Assembly: GCF_017355935.1 (NCBI RefSeq) | Contig: NZ_JAFIQT010000001.1 | Location: 2,418,001 to 2,482,000 of the forward strand | From: Telluribacter humicola | Lineage (GTDB): Bacteria; Bacteroidota; Bacteroidia; Cytophagales; Spirosomataceae | Length of the DNA: 64,000 nucleotides | Direction: 5' to 3' | Part shown: positions 36,689 through 45,848 of the stretch, in pieces | Numbering within the stretch: the stretch's first letter is position 1 | How the letters are laid out: every line of letters begins with the position of its first letter | The notes under the pieces: model-generated | Databases searched by the model: none | Seen by the model: only the letters and a program-made list of their open reading frames with translations | What the model was told of the DNA's origin: nothing | Translations under genes and position numbers: made by a program

Positions 36689-37915
36689 ATGAAGAAGCTA
36701 CTGCCGTTACTGCTTACAGTACTACCCATACAGGCGGGCTTGGCCCAGTCTATTAATACCCCTGATCTGCAAAAACATGTAGAGGTACTGGCAGCCGATT
36801 CGCTGGAAGGACGTGGGACGGCAACCCTCGGGGAGATCAAAGCTGCCAACTACATAGCCGACCACTTCAGAAAGTATGGACTGATACCAAAGGGTGATGA
36901 AGAGGGCTACTTTCAACCATTCGGGCTGACACTCTCTTTTGAAGGAGTACCTCATCGGGCAGCAGCGCGTAACGTAGTAGGCTACCTGGATAACGGAGCC
37001 GATAAAACAATCGTGATAGGTGCCCACTATGACCACCTGGGGCGTGGCTACCAGTCGGGATCACTGGCTCCGCAGGGCAAGGGCGTGATCCATAACGGTG
37101 CCGACGATAACGCTTCGGGTACGGCAGGTATGATGGAACTGGCCCGGTACCTGGCCGGTAATGGCATTAAGGAGCGGCATAACTTCCTGTTTATCGCTTT
37201 TTCGGGAGAAGAGCTGGGGCTGCTGGGGTCAAAGTATTTTGTCGATAACCCCACCATACCTCTCAACAATGTCTCCTTCATGATCAACCTCGATATGATC
37301 GGTCGGTTAGATACCCGGAAGGGCCTTACGATTGGTGGCTGGGGGACTAGCCCGGCCTGGGGCAAGCTAATGCCTGATATCGCCACGAAAGAAAAGGTAA
37401 AATACGGTATTGATTCGTCGGGAGTAGGTGCTTCCGATCATACTTCTTTTTATCTGAAGCAAATTCCGGTCTTATTCTTTTTTACGGGTGTCCACAGCGA
37501 CTACCACAAGCCCAGCGACGACACCGATAAGATTAATGTGGACGGAACCGCCAGCGTACTCCGACTGATCACAAACCTGATCCAGAAAGTAGAGGAGGAG
37601 AAAACAGAGCCGGCATATACCACCGCCGGAAACCCGCACAGCGGTATGACCCAGAGTACCTTCAAGGTCACGCTGGGCGTCATGCCCGACTACGCGTACA
37701 GCGGCAAAGGCCTCAAGATAGATGGGGTAATTGAGAAACGAACCGCCGAAACCGCCGGGATAAAAGCCGGAGATGTAGTAGTCAGAATGGGAGAGTACCC
37801 CATCAATGACATACAAGACTACATGAAAGCGCTGGGAAAATTTGAGAAAGGGCAGACTTCCGAAGTAGAAGTACAACGTGGTACTGATAAGAAGATACTA
37901 AAAGTAACTTTCTGA
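36689..37915 (+). CDS. Secreted M28-family zinc aminopeptidase with PDZ domain
   Basis: 408 aa. Signal peptide (cleavage near QAGLAQ), then an M28 peptidase: VIGAHYDHLGRG (first zinc His/Asp), HNGADDNASGTAG (bridging Asp), FIAFSGEELGLLGS (catalytic Glu pair), NLDMIGRL and VHSDYHKPSDDTDKI (last zinc His). A C-terminal PDZ domain (about 320-408) carries IDGVIEKRTAETAGIKAGDVVVRMG. The ligand set is complete, so it should be an active periplasmic or outer-membrane aminopeptidase. Confidence 0.94.
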   Translation: MKKLLPLLLTVLPIQAGLAQSINTPDLQKHVEVLAADSLEGRGTATLGEIKAANYIADHFRKYGLIPKGDEEGYFQPFGLTLSFEGVPHRAAARNVVGYLDNGADKTIVIGAHYDHLGRGYQSGSLAPQGKGVIHNGADDNASGTAGMMELARYLAGNGIKERHNFLFIAFSGEELGLLGSKYFVDNPTIPLNNVSFMINLDMIGRLDTRKGLTIGGWGTSPAWGKLMPDIATKEKVKYGIDSSGVGASDHTSFYLKQIPVLFFFTGVHSDYHKPSDDTDKINVDGTASVLRLITNLIQKVEEEKTEPAYTTAGNPHSGMTQSTFKVTLGVMPDYAYSGKGLKIDGVIEKRTAETAGIKAGDVVVRMGEYPINDIQDYMKALGKFEKGQTSEVEVQRGTDKKILKVTF

Positions 37916-37941
37916 CCAGGTACTTAGTATATCTAGCTAAA

Positions 37942-37975
37942 AGGAGCTGTTACCGATATGGAGGTAGCAGCTCCT
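37942..37975. terminator. Hairpin between convergent peptidase and methyltransferase genes
   Basis: Arms 37942-37954 and 37963-37975 pair over 13 bases with one G-U pair; it lacks a long T-run in either direction. Confidence 0.5.
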
Positions 37976-37985
37976 CTTAGTTATG

Positions 37986-38600
37986 TTACTGCTTTATCGC
38001 ATCAACAATCAGAGAGGTGTACACCAGCTTGCCGCCCTGATTACGCTTATCGTTATCGGCGGAGCGCATAATGAGACCGTCTTCGGGGCTCCAGTCAGCT
38101 TTATGAAACTGGCCCTGCTCGTCAAAGTACTCGACTAGCCTTACCTTATAGCCCAGGCCTTCCAGAAACTCCGTCATGATCCGGTAGTTGTAGAGGATCT
38201 TATGATCATCCGCTCCTTCACCGGTACCTCCCGGTCTTACCATACTGACATACTCCGCATCGGGATGAAAGCCATCGGGAACCGCTACCCGCAAAAATCC
38301 CCCCGGCTTCAGAAACGTGTGGCAGTTTGCAAAGGCGGTTTTGCCATCCTGTTCGGTGAAGTGCTCCCATACGTGCTCCGCCAGAATACGGCTGATGGAG
38401 CTTTCCCTGAAGTACTGGCGCCAGTCTTCGGCTTTCAAGATGTTAAGCGTTTCGATGTCGGTATGTACCCAGCCGGTGTAGGTAGTATAGCCCGAGCCTA
38501 TCACTACTTTGATAGGCTTGCTTTGGTCGTATGTACTGAGCTGGTACAGGCTGGTGGGTTTTTTGAGCAGGTCGGCTAATTTTCTCTGCAGATAGGACAT
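37986..38600 (-). CDS. SAM-dependent methyltransferase-like protein
   Basis: 204 aa from ATG 38600; an in-frame ATG at 38636 adds 12 residues and is less likely. The Rossmann core reads KVVIGSGYTTYTGWVHTDIE (motif I region, G-x-G partly kept), ISRILAEHVWEHF (the E-H-x-x-EH block typical of class I sugar-linked methyltransferases) and FLKPGGFLRVAVPDG (motif after strand 5). From memory such proteins often sit in polysaccharide clusters; here it is isolated, so the substrate is open. Confidence 0.78.
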   Translation of the reverse strand: MSYLQRKLADLLKKPTSLYQLSTYDQSKPIKVVIGSGYTTYTGWVHTDIETLNILKAEDWRQYFRESSISRILAEHVWEHFTEQDGKTAFANCHTFLKPGGFLRVAVPDGFHPDAEYVSMVRPGGTGEGADDHKILYNYRIMTEFLEGLGYKVRLVEYFDEQGQFHKADWSPEDGLIMRSADNDKRNQGGKLVYTSLIVDAIKQ

Positions 38601-38769
38601 AGTAGCTATCTTATTGGGTAGTCTGGTTAAAGGCACAAAGATAATGGAATGATACAGAATCTATCCGATAGGAATAAATAGACCTATGAACAAAACATAA
38701 CAGGTCAAGATCTGGTATTTATACAAATTTACAGCGTATATTTCTGTTGGAACTATAAAAGACATCGTC

Positions 38770-38883
38770 ATGGCAAAAGGAAAGAATCCTTCCACAAATT
38801 CTCCTAAGAAGGAGTCAGAAAAAACACTTAAGGAAAAGCGGGCTGAGAAAAAGGCCAAACGAGATAGCAAAAAAGACTATTAA
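38770..38883 (+). CDS. Tiny lysine-rich protein (37 aa)
   Basis: ATG 38770 to TAA 38883 gives 37 residues beginning MAKGKNPSTNSPKKE and continuing with alternating Lys/Glu (KTLKEKRAEKKAKRD), which would be a very basic helix. It sits in its own gap with a strong terminator 28 bases after the stop, as a real gene would. I recall similar short hypothetical proteins in related genomes but have no function for it. RNA or DNA binding is possible from the charge only. Confidence 0.65.
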   Translation: MAKGKNPSTNSPKKESEKTLKEKRAEKKAKRDSKKDY

Positions 38884-38910
38884 CGGATCTAGAGTAATCG
38901 TGAAACCAAC

Positions 38911-38950
38911 ACCTCCGGACTTTTCATAAGAATAGGTCCGGAGGTTTTTT
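38911..38950. terminator. Intrinsic terminator after the lysine-rich gene
   Basis: ACCTCCGGAC (38911-38920) / GTCCGGAGGT (38936-38945) with a 15-base loop and T-run; lies between convergent genes. Confidence 0.8.
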
Positions 38951-38961
38951 ATTACTAATTC

Positions 38962-39186
38962 CTACCGCCGATCCAGCATGCGGAGGTACAGGTCTTCTAC
39001 TTTCTTGCGCGCCCAGGGAGTCTTTCTCAGAAACTTCAGACTACTCTTGATACTGGGGTCGTGGTTAAAGCTATTGATATTGACATAGTACCCCAACTGC
39101 TCCCATCCGTAGTAATCCACCAGTTCGTTCAGAATCATCTCCAGAGTCTTGCCATGCAGAGGATTATTGGGTTGTTCGGCATTCAT
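38962..39186 (-). CDS. VF530-family (DUF2132) small DNA-binding-like protein
   Basis: 74 aa from ATG 39186; ATG 39207 is in frame and adds seven residues. The conserved family blocks are all seen: [49 protein letters not shown] and [13 protein letters not shown]530 proteins have a compact helical fold related to SAP-like DNA-binding domains, but no proven role. Monocistronic by appearance. Confidence 0.88.
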   Translation of the reverse strand: MNAEQPNNPLHGKTLEMILNELVDYYGWEQLGYYVNINSFNHDPSIKSSLKFLRKTPWARKKVEDLYLRMLDRR

Positions 39187-39398
39187 AGGTTCGTCAAAAA
39201 GAGCCAATCGCTGCGATTTTATTGTTTTTTATTCCGGAATTGGGGGTAAAGGTACGGTATTTTAAGCATATATAGTGGCTACGCTATGTAGATGAAGAGT
39301 TACATACGGCTAAACAATATGAGTAGTATATTGTATTTACTATATATAGCGTGGTACAAAATAAATATATTTATTAACCTTTAACACACTAAAAAATT

Positions 39399-40064
39399 AT
39401 GGACAATATAGATATTGAAAAGAAGAAAAGAGGGTTTTCCTGGTTGTACATTCTAGGTTTAATCTTGTTGATTGCTGTATTAGGATTTTTATTCTGGCCA
39501 AAGGATATAAGTGATGAGCAGGATGATGTGGTGGGACTAGCCACAACGGAAGAAATGGCGGCTACTGATGATAACTACGCAGCCGATGACCGGACAGCTA
39601 GTGATAATAACGCCATGTCTCAGCCCGTAAGCTCGTACGTGCAATGGGCCAATAATATCTCCCAGAATGAAATGGGAGTTGATCATGAGTTTACTAAAAA
39701 TGGACTGATGAATATGGCCGATGCTCTGGCTGCGGTGGCGGAACGGACTCCTAATGTGAACCGGGATCAGTTTAATAATAAGCTGAATACCATGCGGAAC
39801 AAGGCAAATGCTATCACTAACAACTGGGAAAGTACCAGCCATGCAAATAAGATCAAAGATGCGTTTCAGGCTAGTGCTGACGTGTTTGCCGAAATTCAGC
39901 GTACGTCTTTTCAGAACATGCAACAGGATGTACAAGGGCTTAAAAATGAGATCCAGGAGATGGATACCAGTACTATGACCCTTGAGCAAAAAAGCAAGGT
40001 GAAGGATGTATTCAGACAAGCTGCGGATGTGCTACAAAAGATGGAGCAGAACCGGGCTAGCTAA
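39399..40064 (+). CDS. Single-pass membrane protein with helical extracytoplasmic domain, unknown family
   Basis: 221 aa. A basic cytoplasmic start (KKKRG), one membrane helix (FSWLYILGLILLIAVLGFLF), an acidic Asp/Ala/Thr linker (about 40-75) and a predicted all-helical domain with several repeats of about 25-30 residues (NMADALAAVAER, KIKDAFQASADVF, KVKDVFRQAADVLQKM). The last two share a K-x-KDxF-x-A-ADV pattern, so there may be an internal repeat. I do not recognise the family. It precedes a PRC-barrel gene by 46 bases and probably shares a transcript. Confidence 0.75.
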   Translation: MDNIDIEKKKRGFSWLYILGLILLIAVLGFLFWPKDISDEQDDVVGLATTEEMAATDDNYAADDRTASDNNAMSQPVSSYVQWANNISQNEMGVDHEFTKNGLMNMADALAAVAERTPNVNRDQFNNKLNTMRNKANAITNNWESTSHANKIKDAFQASADVFAEIQRTSFQNMQQDVQGLKNEIQEMDTSTMTLEQKSKVKDVFRQAADVLQKMEQNRAS

Positions 40065-40110
40065 TACAGGATCATTGATTTAAATGTAAAACCACTAAAC
40101 ACGAATAATT

Positions 40111-40707
40111 ATGACTGAAGATAGAAATTGGAATAATGGAAATGATACTCACGTAAAGGATACTACGCTGTACCGGCTCAATGAATTGAGTGACTATAAG
40201 GTTGCTGACCATAGCCCTGATATCAGAGGCATGCAGGTCAAAAGCCGTGATGGTAAGATTATCGGTACTGTTATAGATTTGGTAGTGGATAAGGTAGCCG
40301 AGAAAGCACGCTATTTTGATATGGAGCTGGAGGATGATTTTATGGCCGACAGCGACCACACCAATATCCACTTACTGGTACCCATAGGGGCGGCCCGTAT
40401 GGATGATCAGGATACATTTATATACATAGACCGGATCGTAACGGATGACGAGCTGCAGCATTATCCGCGTCAGTCGGGCAGAGTTATAACACGAGAGCAC
40501 GAAGAAGCGGTGGTCAACTATCACAACCGATCTACCTTATATACAGGTACTAACGAGGAGTATACAACTACAACGCATACTCACAATCAAGCCGCAGGTA
40601 GTAGTAAGGATGATCCCATTGTTGCTTACGACAGTAAGGATGACGACACCTTCTATAATCAGGATTGTTTTAAGGAAGAAAACCTGTATCAGAATCGTCG
40701 GGTATAA
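40111..40707 (+). CDS. PRC-barrel domain protein
   Basis: 198 aa soluble protein. The PRC-barrel fits residues 20-125: YKVADHSPDIRGMQVKSRDG, IGTVIDLVVDKVAEKARYFDMEL and LVPIGAARMD are family blocks. The C-terminal 60 residues are low in complexity, rich in His, Asp, Thr and Tyr. PRC-barrels are found in photosynthetic reaction-centre H subunit, RimM and many stress-linked proteins of unknown role. Strong convergent terminator follows. Confidence 0.85.
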   Translation: MTEDRNWNNGNDTHVKDTTLYRLNELSDYKVADHSPDIRGMQVKSRDGKIIGTVIDLVVDKVAEKARYFDMELEDDFMADSDHTNIHLLVPIGAARMDDQDTFIYIDRIVTDDELQHYPRQSGRVITREHEEAVVNYHNRSTLYTGTNEEYTTTTHTHNQAAGSSKDDPIVAYDSKDDDTFYNQDCFKEENLYQNRRV

Positions 40708-40727
40708 TCTGTACCTGATAAAGTATG

Positions 40728-40792
40728 GCTCCCGGTGGTATGTTCAACCAGTTCACTACGGTGATGTTGAACGTACCACCGGGAGCTTTTTT
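40728..40792. terminator. Long bidirectional terminator between PRC-barrel and cbpM genes
   Basis: Twenty-one-base arms (40728-40748 and 40766-40786) with one G-U pair, a 17-base loop and T-run on the plus strand. Confidence 0.85.
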
Positions 40793-41090
40793 ATAGATTA
40801 CTCTCATAGAGGCGCAGCCGGTTCCGGAGAGATCTTAGTTCGGACTGCATGGCCTCGTGGCGTTCGAGCAGGTAAGTAATGGCCTCAATACCCGCCAGGT
40901 TAATGCCCAGTTCCTGGTGCAGGCGCACTAATTTCTCCAGCAGTCTTAACTGGCTGCTGTGCAGGTAGTACGTTTCTTCAATAAAGACCACTTCAATAAA
41001 GCCCGTGTCTTGCAGGGATTCAATCAGGGAATAGTCAACTTCATAGTGAGTGCAGAAATCATCCGCTTTGATCAGCTCTTCAGTTTCCAT
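40791..41090 (-). CDS. cbpM: Chaperone modulator CbpM-like protein
   Basis: 99 aa MerR-like helical protein; CbpM binds the J domain of CbpA and restrains its co-chaperone activity. The family traits seen are IKADDFCTHYEVDYSLIESL near the N-terminus and LRLLEKLVRLHQELGINLAGIEAITYLLERHE, the MerR-like helix with GINLAGI. It starts 12 bases after the DnaJ-type gene stop, the typical CbpA-CbpM operon order. Confidence 0.88.
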   Translation of the reverse strand: METEELIKADDFCTHYEVDYSLIESLQDTGFIEVVFIEETYYLHSSQLRLLEKLVRLHQELGINLAGIEAITYLLERHEAMQSELRSLRNRLRLYESNL

Positions 41091-41102
41091 GATCTCAGGG
41101 GT

Positions 41103-41999
41103 TTAGGATTGTGATAACTCTCTGAATAGTTCTTTTTGTCGTTCAGTCAGGTTAGTAGGTAGCTTTACATCAAAGGTAACGTACAGATCACCAAATTGCC
41201 CATCTTTCTTGTATATGGGGAAGCCTTTGCCCTTGAGCCTTACTTTGGTACCATTCTGGGTTTCGGACTTTACGGGTAGCTTCACTTTTCCATCCAGCGT
41301 ATCCAGTACTATCTCTCCACCGAGTACGGCCGTATACAGGTCCAGTTCAGTCGTCAGGTACAGATCATTACCCGAGCGCTTAAATCGCGGGTGCTCCGCA
41401 ATAGAAAAAGTAATGTACAGGTCTCCAGCAGGACCACCATTGGCTCCGGGTCCTCCGTGACCAGCTATCTTGATGGTTTGGCCGTCTTCGATACCGGCCG
41501 GTATCGTTATCCTGATATTCTTCCCGTTAACCGTTAGCGTTTGTTTATGGGTCTTATATGAATCTTCCAGACTAAGCTGCAGCGAAGCCGATAAGTCCTG
41601 TCCCCTGAACCGGCCTCTGCTCCGGTAGTTACTTTCACCGGCTCCAAACATGGATTCAAAGAAGTCGGAGAAATCGGAGAAGTCACCCTGGGGACCCGCT
41701 CCCGAGTACCATTGTCCGCGACCCCCACGAGCCTGTCCAGACCGGGCCTGCCGCGCTTTCTCAAATTCTTCCGCATGCTCCCAGTCCTTACCATACTGGT
41801 CGTACTTCTTACGCTTTTCCGGGTCACTCAGTACTTCATTGGCCTCATTGATCTGCTGAAACTTCTGCTTGGCTGCATCATCATTCGGGTTGAGGTCAGG
41901 GTGGTACTTGCGAGCCAGCTTACGATAGGCATTCTTAATATCTTTTTCGGTAGCGTTCTTGTCTACCCCCAGTATTTGATAGTAATCAATATAGTCCAT
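41103..41999 (-). CDS. cbpA: CbpA-type DnaJ family co-chaperone
   Basis: 298 aa. J domain at residues 1-70 with the HPD tripeptide in [11 protein letters not shown], a Gly/Arg-rich linker (about 90-125), and two C-terminal beta domains ([41 protein letters not shown]). The cysteine-rich zinc finger of true DnaJ is missing, which marks the CbpA type. Works with DnaK in protein folding and is encoded upstream of its modulator. A short inverted repeat at 42050-42070 lies in the promoter region. Confidence 0.92.
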   Translation of the reverse strand: MDYIDYYQILGVDKNATEKDIKNAYRKLARKYHPDLNPNDDAAKQKFQQINEANEVLSDPEKRKKYDQYGKDWEHAEEFEKARQARSGQARGGRGQWYSGAGPQGDFSDFSDFFESMFGAGESNYRSRGRFRGQDLSASLQLSLEDSYKTHKQTLTVNGKNIRITIPAGIEDGQTIKIAGHGGPGANGGPAGDLYITFSIAEHPRFKRSGNDLYLTTELDLYTAVLGGEIVLDTLDGKVKLPVKSETQNGTKVRLKGKGFPIYKKDGQFGDLYVTFDVKLPTNLTERQKELFRELSQS

Positions 42000-42049
42000 A
42001 GTGCCAATGTATGATGGTGTTATCTACTTGTTAAACCTGAAAATCTGGT

Positions 42050-42070
42050 GGAGCATTATAGAAATGCTCC
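42050..42070. promoter_or_regulatory. Inverted repeat upstream of cbpA/dinB-like genes
   Basis: GGAGCATT (42050-42057) / AATGCTCC (42063-42070) around five bases, between divergent genes. It could be an operator; no regulator is implied by the sequence. Confidence 0.35.
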
Positions 42071-42176
42071 CCGCTGGTACTATATATCAGATACTATGTT
42101 TTATTTGCCATTATTCAACAAGGCGAAAAAAGAGAAAGTTTACCAACTGAACCTTTGTAAATAGTACATCAGACTA

Positions 42177-42698
42177 ATGACACAACAACCCAAACCAGAG
42201 GTATGGCTGCGGGGACCACTACCCGATATGCCACCTTTACTACAACCCGTTGCCCATGCTCTGTTACAGGCCCGGGAAGAGGTACAGGACCTGATGAGTG
42301 GCTTCGATGAAGACGACTTATGGAAGCGCCCGGCGGGCGTGGCATCGGTAGGTTTTCATCTGCAGCACCTAACTGGTGTGCTGGATCGCCTGCTTACCTA
42401 CGCCCGTAGCGAATCCCTCTCCACCGGGCAAATGGAATGGCTGAAAGGCGAAGGCAAACCCTCGGAAACGGGTACTACGGTACCCGAACTGGTGCAGAAT
42501 TTCGACAAGCAGGTAGACAGGGCACTGGAACAGCTCCGTATGACAGACGAGCAAACACTGACAGAAGTACGCGGGGTAGGTCGCTCTCAGATACCCTCTA
42601 CGGTACTGGGACTACTGGTACACGCAGCCGAGCATACGCAGCGCCACGTCGGGCAGTTGCTGGTGACAGCCCGCGTGGTGCAGCATATGCAGGTGTAG
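42177..42698 (+). CDS. DinB-family four-helix protein
   Basis: 173 aa metal-binding four-helix bundle. The ligand positions match: VGFHLQHLTGVLDRLLTYAR (first His) and LLVHAAEHTQRHVGQLLVTAR (H-x3-H). DinB relatives include thiol-dependent transferases; the substrate is unknown. Stop is 24 bases from the stop of a convergent gene. Confidence 0.88.
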   Translation: MTQQPKPEVWLRGPLPDMPPLLQPVAHALLQAREEVQDLMSGFDEDDLWKRPAGVASVGFHLQHLTGVLDRLLTYARSESLSTGQMEWLKGEGKPSETGTTVPELVQNFDKQVDRALEQLRMTDEQTLTEVRGVGRSQIPSTVLGLLVHAAEHTQRHVGQLLVTARVVQHMQV

Positions 42699-42722
42699 CT
42701 GGCAGTTGTAATACCAGTAAGG

Positions 42723-44039
42723 CTATTTGGTGGCTGCCTGTAGGTCAGTTGGTGTAATTGGGCTGCTGAGTAGCTCACCAAATAGCGCCCAGCGCTTATC
42801 AGGAGCGGAGGCCACTCCACCATTGGCTTCTATGTAATTCTTTACTAGGTCCTGGCCGTAGTTATAGCAGATTACGTAGCTGCGGTAATTACGGATAAAT
42901 CGGATAGAATTAGCGGCTACTTCGGGGCTGAAGAGACAGTAGTCGGTAAGCCAGCGGTGGGCTTCCTGTTCCGTCATGGTACCATTGACCAGGCCACGGG
43001 CAGCCTCATTTCGGGCATAGTTCAGCTCAGAGCGCAGGGCCAGCATGTTAAAGTACAGGTCAGTTTTAGAAGCGTCCAGTCCTGCCAGTGGTATAAGTAC
43101 CTCCTTCGCGAACCGGACTCTTTCGTCTCCCGGAAAGGCGACATCAATACCGTAGTTGGCGCTGCCTTCCGCAATGAGCGACTGTGGGCTAAACAGCGGG
43201 TACAGTGATATCTCTACCCAGCCCTTGTCGCGGTAGAGGTTCTTCTCCAGGAGCAGATTATAAACATGGTGACCGGGGTACCCTTCGTGGCAGGCCAGAT
43301 CGATGGCCCGCTCTATGTAGATAGGCATATCAGTATTGATCTGGATCAGGCTGTTGTACTGTCCCTGGTACCAGTTATAGCCCGACCAGGGCTTGTCCCG
43401 GACGTACTCAAGCCGGAACGACTCACTGGGAGGCATTTTAAAGTTGGCACTAGTACGACGCCGGGCTTCCTCAATGGCGGCTCTGAACACGGTATCGATC
43501 CTGTTCTGGGGAATCTTATACTGATCCGACAGAGCCTGTACCCGCGCCTGCACGCTGCCCTGACCGGGTAGCAGGCTGTCGAGCCGGGCGATCAGCGTCT
43601 TGAAATGCGCTTCCGAATATACCGGTGCTTTTACTCCGAACAGGTCTTCTGACTCCTCATCAAAAGAGGCGTATTCTCCCGTTGCAATCCTGATCCGGCG
43701 GCTAAAGGCTCTCAGCTGCTTCGTCATCCACTCAGCCCGTACACGTAAGCTATCCGGTGTAGAGGTACCTTCTGTAAAGGGTTTGAGGTCAGTGAGCAGA
43801 CTATCTACTGCTCCCAGCAGGCTGTCTTTAGGAAATTCGCCCCTTTTCTCCCCTTTGGGTTGAAGCGAATCCGGCCCGTAGTAGGCATCAACAAAAGCAG
43901 GGTCGTATTGTCCGATGGTCAGGCCCAGACGGACATAGCGGGTGGCTATTTGATTAAGGGTATCGCTGGGTAGTGTCTGTGTCTGGCAACCTATTCCAAA
44001 CACACAAAGGGTGAGCAGGCTAATAAAGATATTTTTCAA
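42723..44039 (-). CDS. DUF885-family zinc peptidase-like lipoprotein
   Basis: About 438 aa. The DUF885 catalytic pattern is clear: CHEGYPGHHVYNLLLE (HExxxH zinc site, about residue 260), with GWVEISLYPLF and LIAEGSANYG downstream. I place the start at TTG 44039, giving MKNIFISLLTLCVFGIGC, a proper lipoprotein signal with Cys about 18. The only ATG, at 44090, would add 17 residues that spoil it. Likely an envelope peptidase; substrate not known. Confidence 0.82.
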   Translation of the reverse strand: MKNIFISLLTLCVFGIGCQTQTLPSDTLNQIATRYVRLGLTIGQYDPAFVDAYYGPDSLQPKGEKRGEFPKDSLLGAVDSLLTDLKPFTEGTSTPDSLRVRAEWMTKQLRAFSRRIRIATGEYASFDEESEDLFGVKAPVYSEAHFKTLIARLDSLLPGQGSVQARVQALSDQYKIPQNRIDTVFRAAIEEARRRTSANFKMPPSESFRLEYVRDKPWSGYNWYQGQYNSLIQINTDMPIYIERAIDLACHEGYPGHHVYNLLLEKNLYRDKGWVEISLYPLFSPQSLIAEGSANYGIDVAFPGDERVRFAKEVLIPLAGLDASKTDLYFNMLALRSELNYARNEAARGLVNGTMTEQEAHRWLTDYCLFSPEVAANSIRFIRNYRSYVICYNYGQDLVKNYIEANGGVASAPDKRWALFGELLSSPITPTDLQAATK

Positions 44040-44254
44040 GGCACATATGAGGATTGGGTGATCAATCTCACAATGTAAGGAAAAGCTCACAACCTGCCAA
44101 TAACCAACTGCCCAATAGGAGGGAATAGCATGGAGTGGCAGAACCGGTAGAAAGGATACTTAATTGGTAAAGGATAAAAGAAAGGGACATAAATCATCTG
44201 GTTGAGCAGATAAAAACTCAGCCAGGGCGAGCGGTACGGTTGTAGCCTTCTTAT

Positions 44255-44298
44255 ATACTCCAAAATGGTGAGCCTGTGGAGGTTACATTTTGGAGTAT
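44255..44298. terminator. Hairpin downstream of an unknown minus-strand gene
   Basis: Perfect 13-base arms ATACTCCAAAATG (44255-44267) / CATTTTGGAGTAT (44286-44298), starting 26 bases past the stop of the gene at 44325. No strong T-run. Confidence 0.5.
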
Positions 44299-44324
44299 AG
44301 GGACGACTAGAAATTGTACAATAG

Positions 44325-44777
44325 TTATCGGCGATTAGGGTCAATCGTGAACTCAATCAGATCAACCTCTTCGTCCGAAATAAGACGCAGGCTCAGCAGA
44401 CGCTTGCGCATATTGCTGAGTACCTCCTGTTCCGAATCTCCGGCAGTCGTAACCAGATCTTTGCCGAAGTGAAGTTTTCCCCACATTTTGGCCTGGTAGT
44501 TGGACTCCAGATTGATAATAAGCTTCATAGACTTCAGGAACGGAACCACCTGATCCAGATCTTCGTAACGGCTTATCTGAATAAATTCGCCGGTTTCCAG
44601 CTTTGCAACCTGAATGTGATTAAACTCTTCCTCTCCAATTCGAAACTCACTCCATTCATCACCCTGAGTGATGTTCTGTCTGATTTCTTCGAGCGAACTA
44701 GCCTTAAATTTAAAGTCATTCATACCTCCTCGCGGGGAGATGGTGTCGAAAGCGAAAATAAAAAACTCCTTTTTCAT
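44325..44777 (-). CDS. Cytoplasmic protein of unknown function
   Basis: 150 aa, no signal peptide. MKKEFFIFAFDTISPRGGMNDF begins the protein, then mixed alpha/beta segments with acidic patches (QGDEWSEFRIGEEEF, RYEDLDQVVPFLKSMKLIINL). I do not recognise the family. It stands alone, with a 420-base AT-rich gap upstream and a hairpin downstream. Confidence 0.65.
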   Translation of the reverse strand: MKKEFFIFAFDTISPRGGMNDFKFKASSLEEIRQNITQGDEWSEFRIGEEEFNHIQVAKLETGEFIQISRYEDLDQVVPFLKSMKLIINLESNYQAKMWGKLHFGKDLVTTAGDSEQEVLSNMRKRLLSLRLISDEEVDLIEFTIDPNRR

Positions 44778-45197
44778 TTTCCGATTATAATAGGTAGATA
44801 TGTATCAATAGTTTAAATCAATAGAGACAAGCGAACAGCAATATTAGTACCAAGTATCTTTTAATTCAATCTTGGAAATATTGAATTTTTTCAGGGTGTA
44901 ACTTTTGTAAAGAACTTCTCTTGAAGTTACAAAATAAGTTTTAAAAAGTCACCAGGTAATCTATCTGTTAATGAGAAAGAGTACTTATTTTTATATAAAT
45001 AATGTGCCAGTAGCGTCTGTTTTAGAGTGATAAACAAGTAAGCCAGGTTGCTAAATAGTCAACTTTAAGCTGGATGTAATTAAAGAATTATAAACCAATA
45101 CAGGTTACTAGGTTGAAAATCAGACTGCATCTGGTGAAGAGTATATAAAATATGCTAATTGGCTTATAAGAAGTAGCGAGGGGGGAATTGAAACAGT
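44778..45197. other. AT-rich intergenic region
   Basis: 420 bases between divergent genes, clearly more AT-rich than the surrounding coding DNA. I see no ORF, repeat or strong promoter match; it presumably holds both promoters. Confidence 0.6.
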
Positions 45198-45824
45198 ATG
45201 AAAAAAATAATTTACCTGCTTATTGTAACGATATGTTTACCGGTGAAACTGCTGGCTCAGTCCAGGCCTGTTCAACCGGTACCTATGCAGGATGAACGGG
45301 CTCAGACCGAATCTGTCCAGATATACCAGGTAACGGTTGTTACCAATTTTGGAAGGAAGTTTAGTGGGTATCTGTATGATGTGAACAGTACACAGCTTAT
45401 ATACTCCGGTACCCGTACCTCCATGGATATAGGGGCGGGTATAGCCAGGATTCCCCTGCGCGACATCAGACGCGTAAAATTGTATGTTGGAAATAAAAGA
45501 GCCGGGACTATAGAAGGGGCTATTATCGGAGCCGCTGGGATTACGTTCCTGGCGTTGAAGTCATTGCAGAAGTCGCCGCTTCGTAGCCCTGCAATAACGG
45601 GGGTAACTCTCTTGTTAGCAGCCGGTGGTGGTGCTGCTTTGGGGTCCTTTGTAGGAGCGGTAGGCAGCAATATGGGGCGTCGTGGCATTAAGATCAGCAA
45701 GCGGGAAGGAGGCGAGCAGTTTCTGCAGGCTCAGCTAACGCCTTTTACCTATACGCACCAGATGAACCGTAGTCAAAACGACAGGAACCAAATGGACCGG
45801 TACTTTGAGAAGGAAAGCTACTAG
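45198..45824 (+). CDS. Exported protein with glycine-rich hydrophobic segments
   Basis: 208 aa. Signal peptide cleaved near LLAQS. The middle reads as a small beta domain (YQVTVVTNFGRKFSGYLYDV, IARIPLRDIRRVKLYVG), then two Gly/Ala hydrophobic stretches (GAIIGAAGITFLAL, VTLLLAAGGGAALGSFVGAV) resembling a glycine zipper, and a polar tail with Asn/Gln/Arg. Family not recognised; membrane association likely. Confidence 0.7.
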   Translation: MKKIIYLLIVTICLPVKLLAQSRPVQPVPMQDERAQTESVQIYQVTVVTNFGRKFSGYLYDVNSTQLIYSGTRTSMDIGAGIARIPLRDIRRVKLYVGNKRAGTIEGAIIGAAGITFLALKSLQKSPLRSPAITGVTLLLAAGGGAALGSFVGAVGSNMGRRGIKISKREGGEQFLQAQLTPFTYTHQMNRSQNDRNQMDRYFEKESY

Positions 45825-45848
45825 TACCTGACTAGCTGAGGGCGATCC

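Noticed and set aside
44087-44356. Minus-strand 89-codon frame
   Set aside because: Contains the hairpin at 44255-44298, overlaps the neighbouring gene end and has no protein character.
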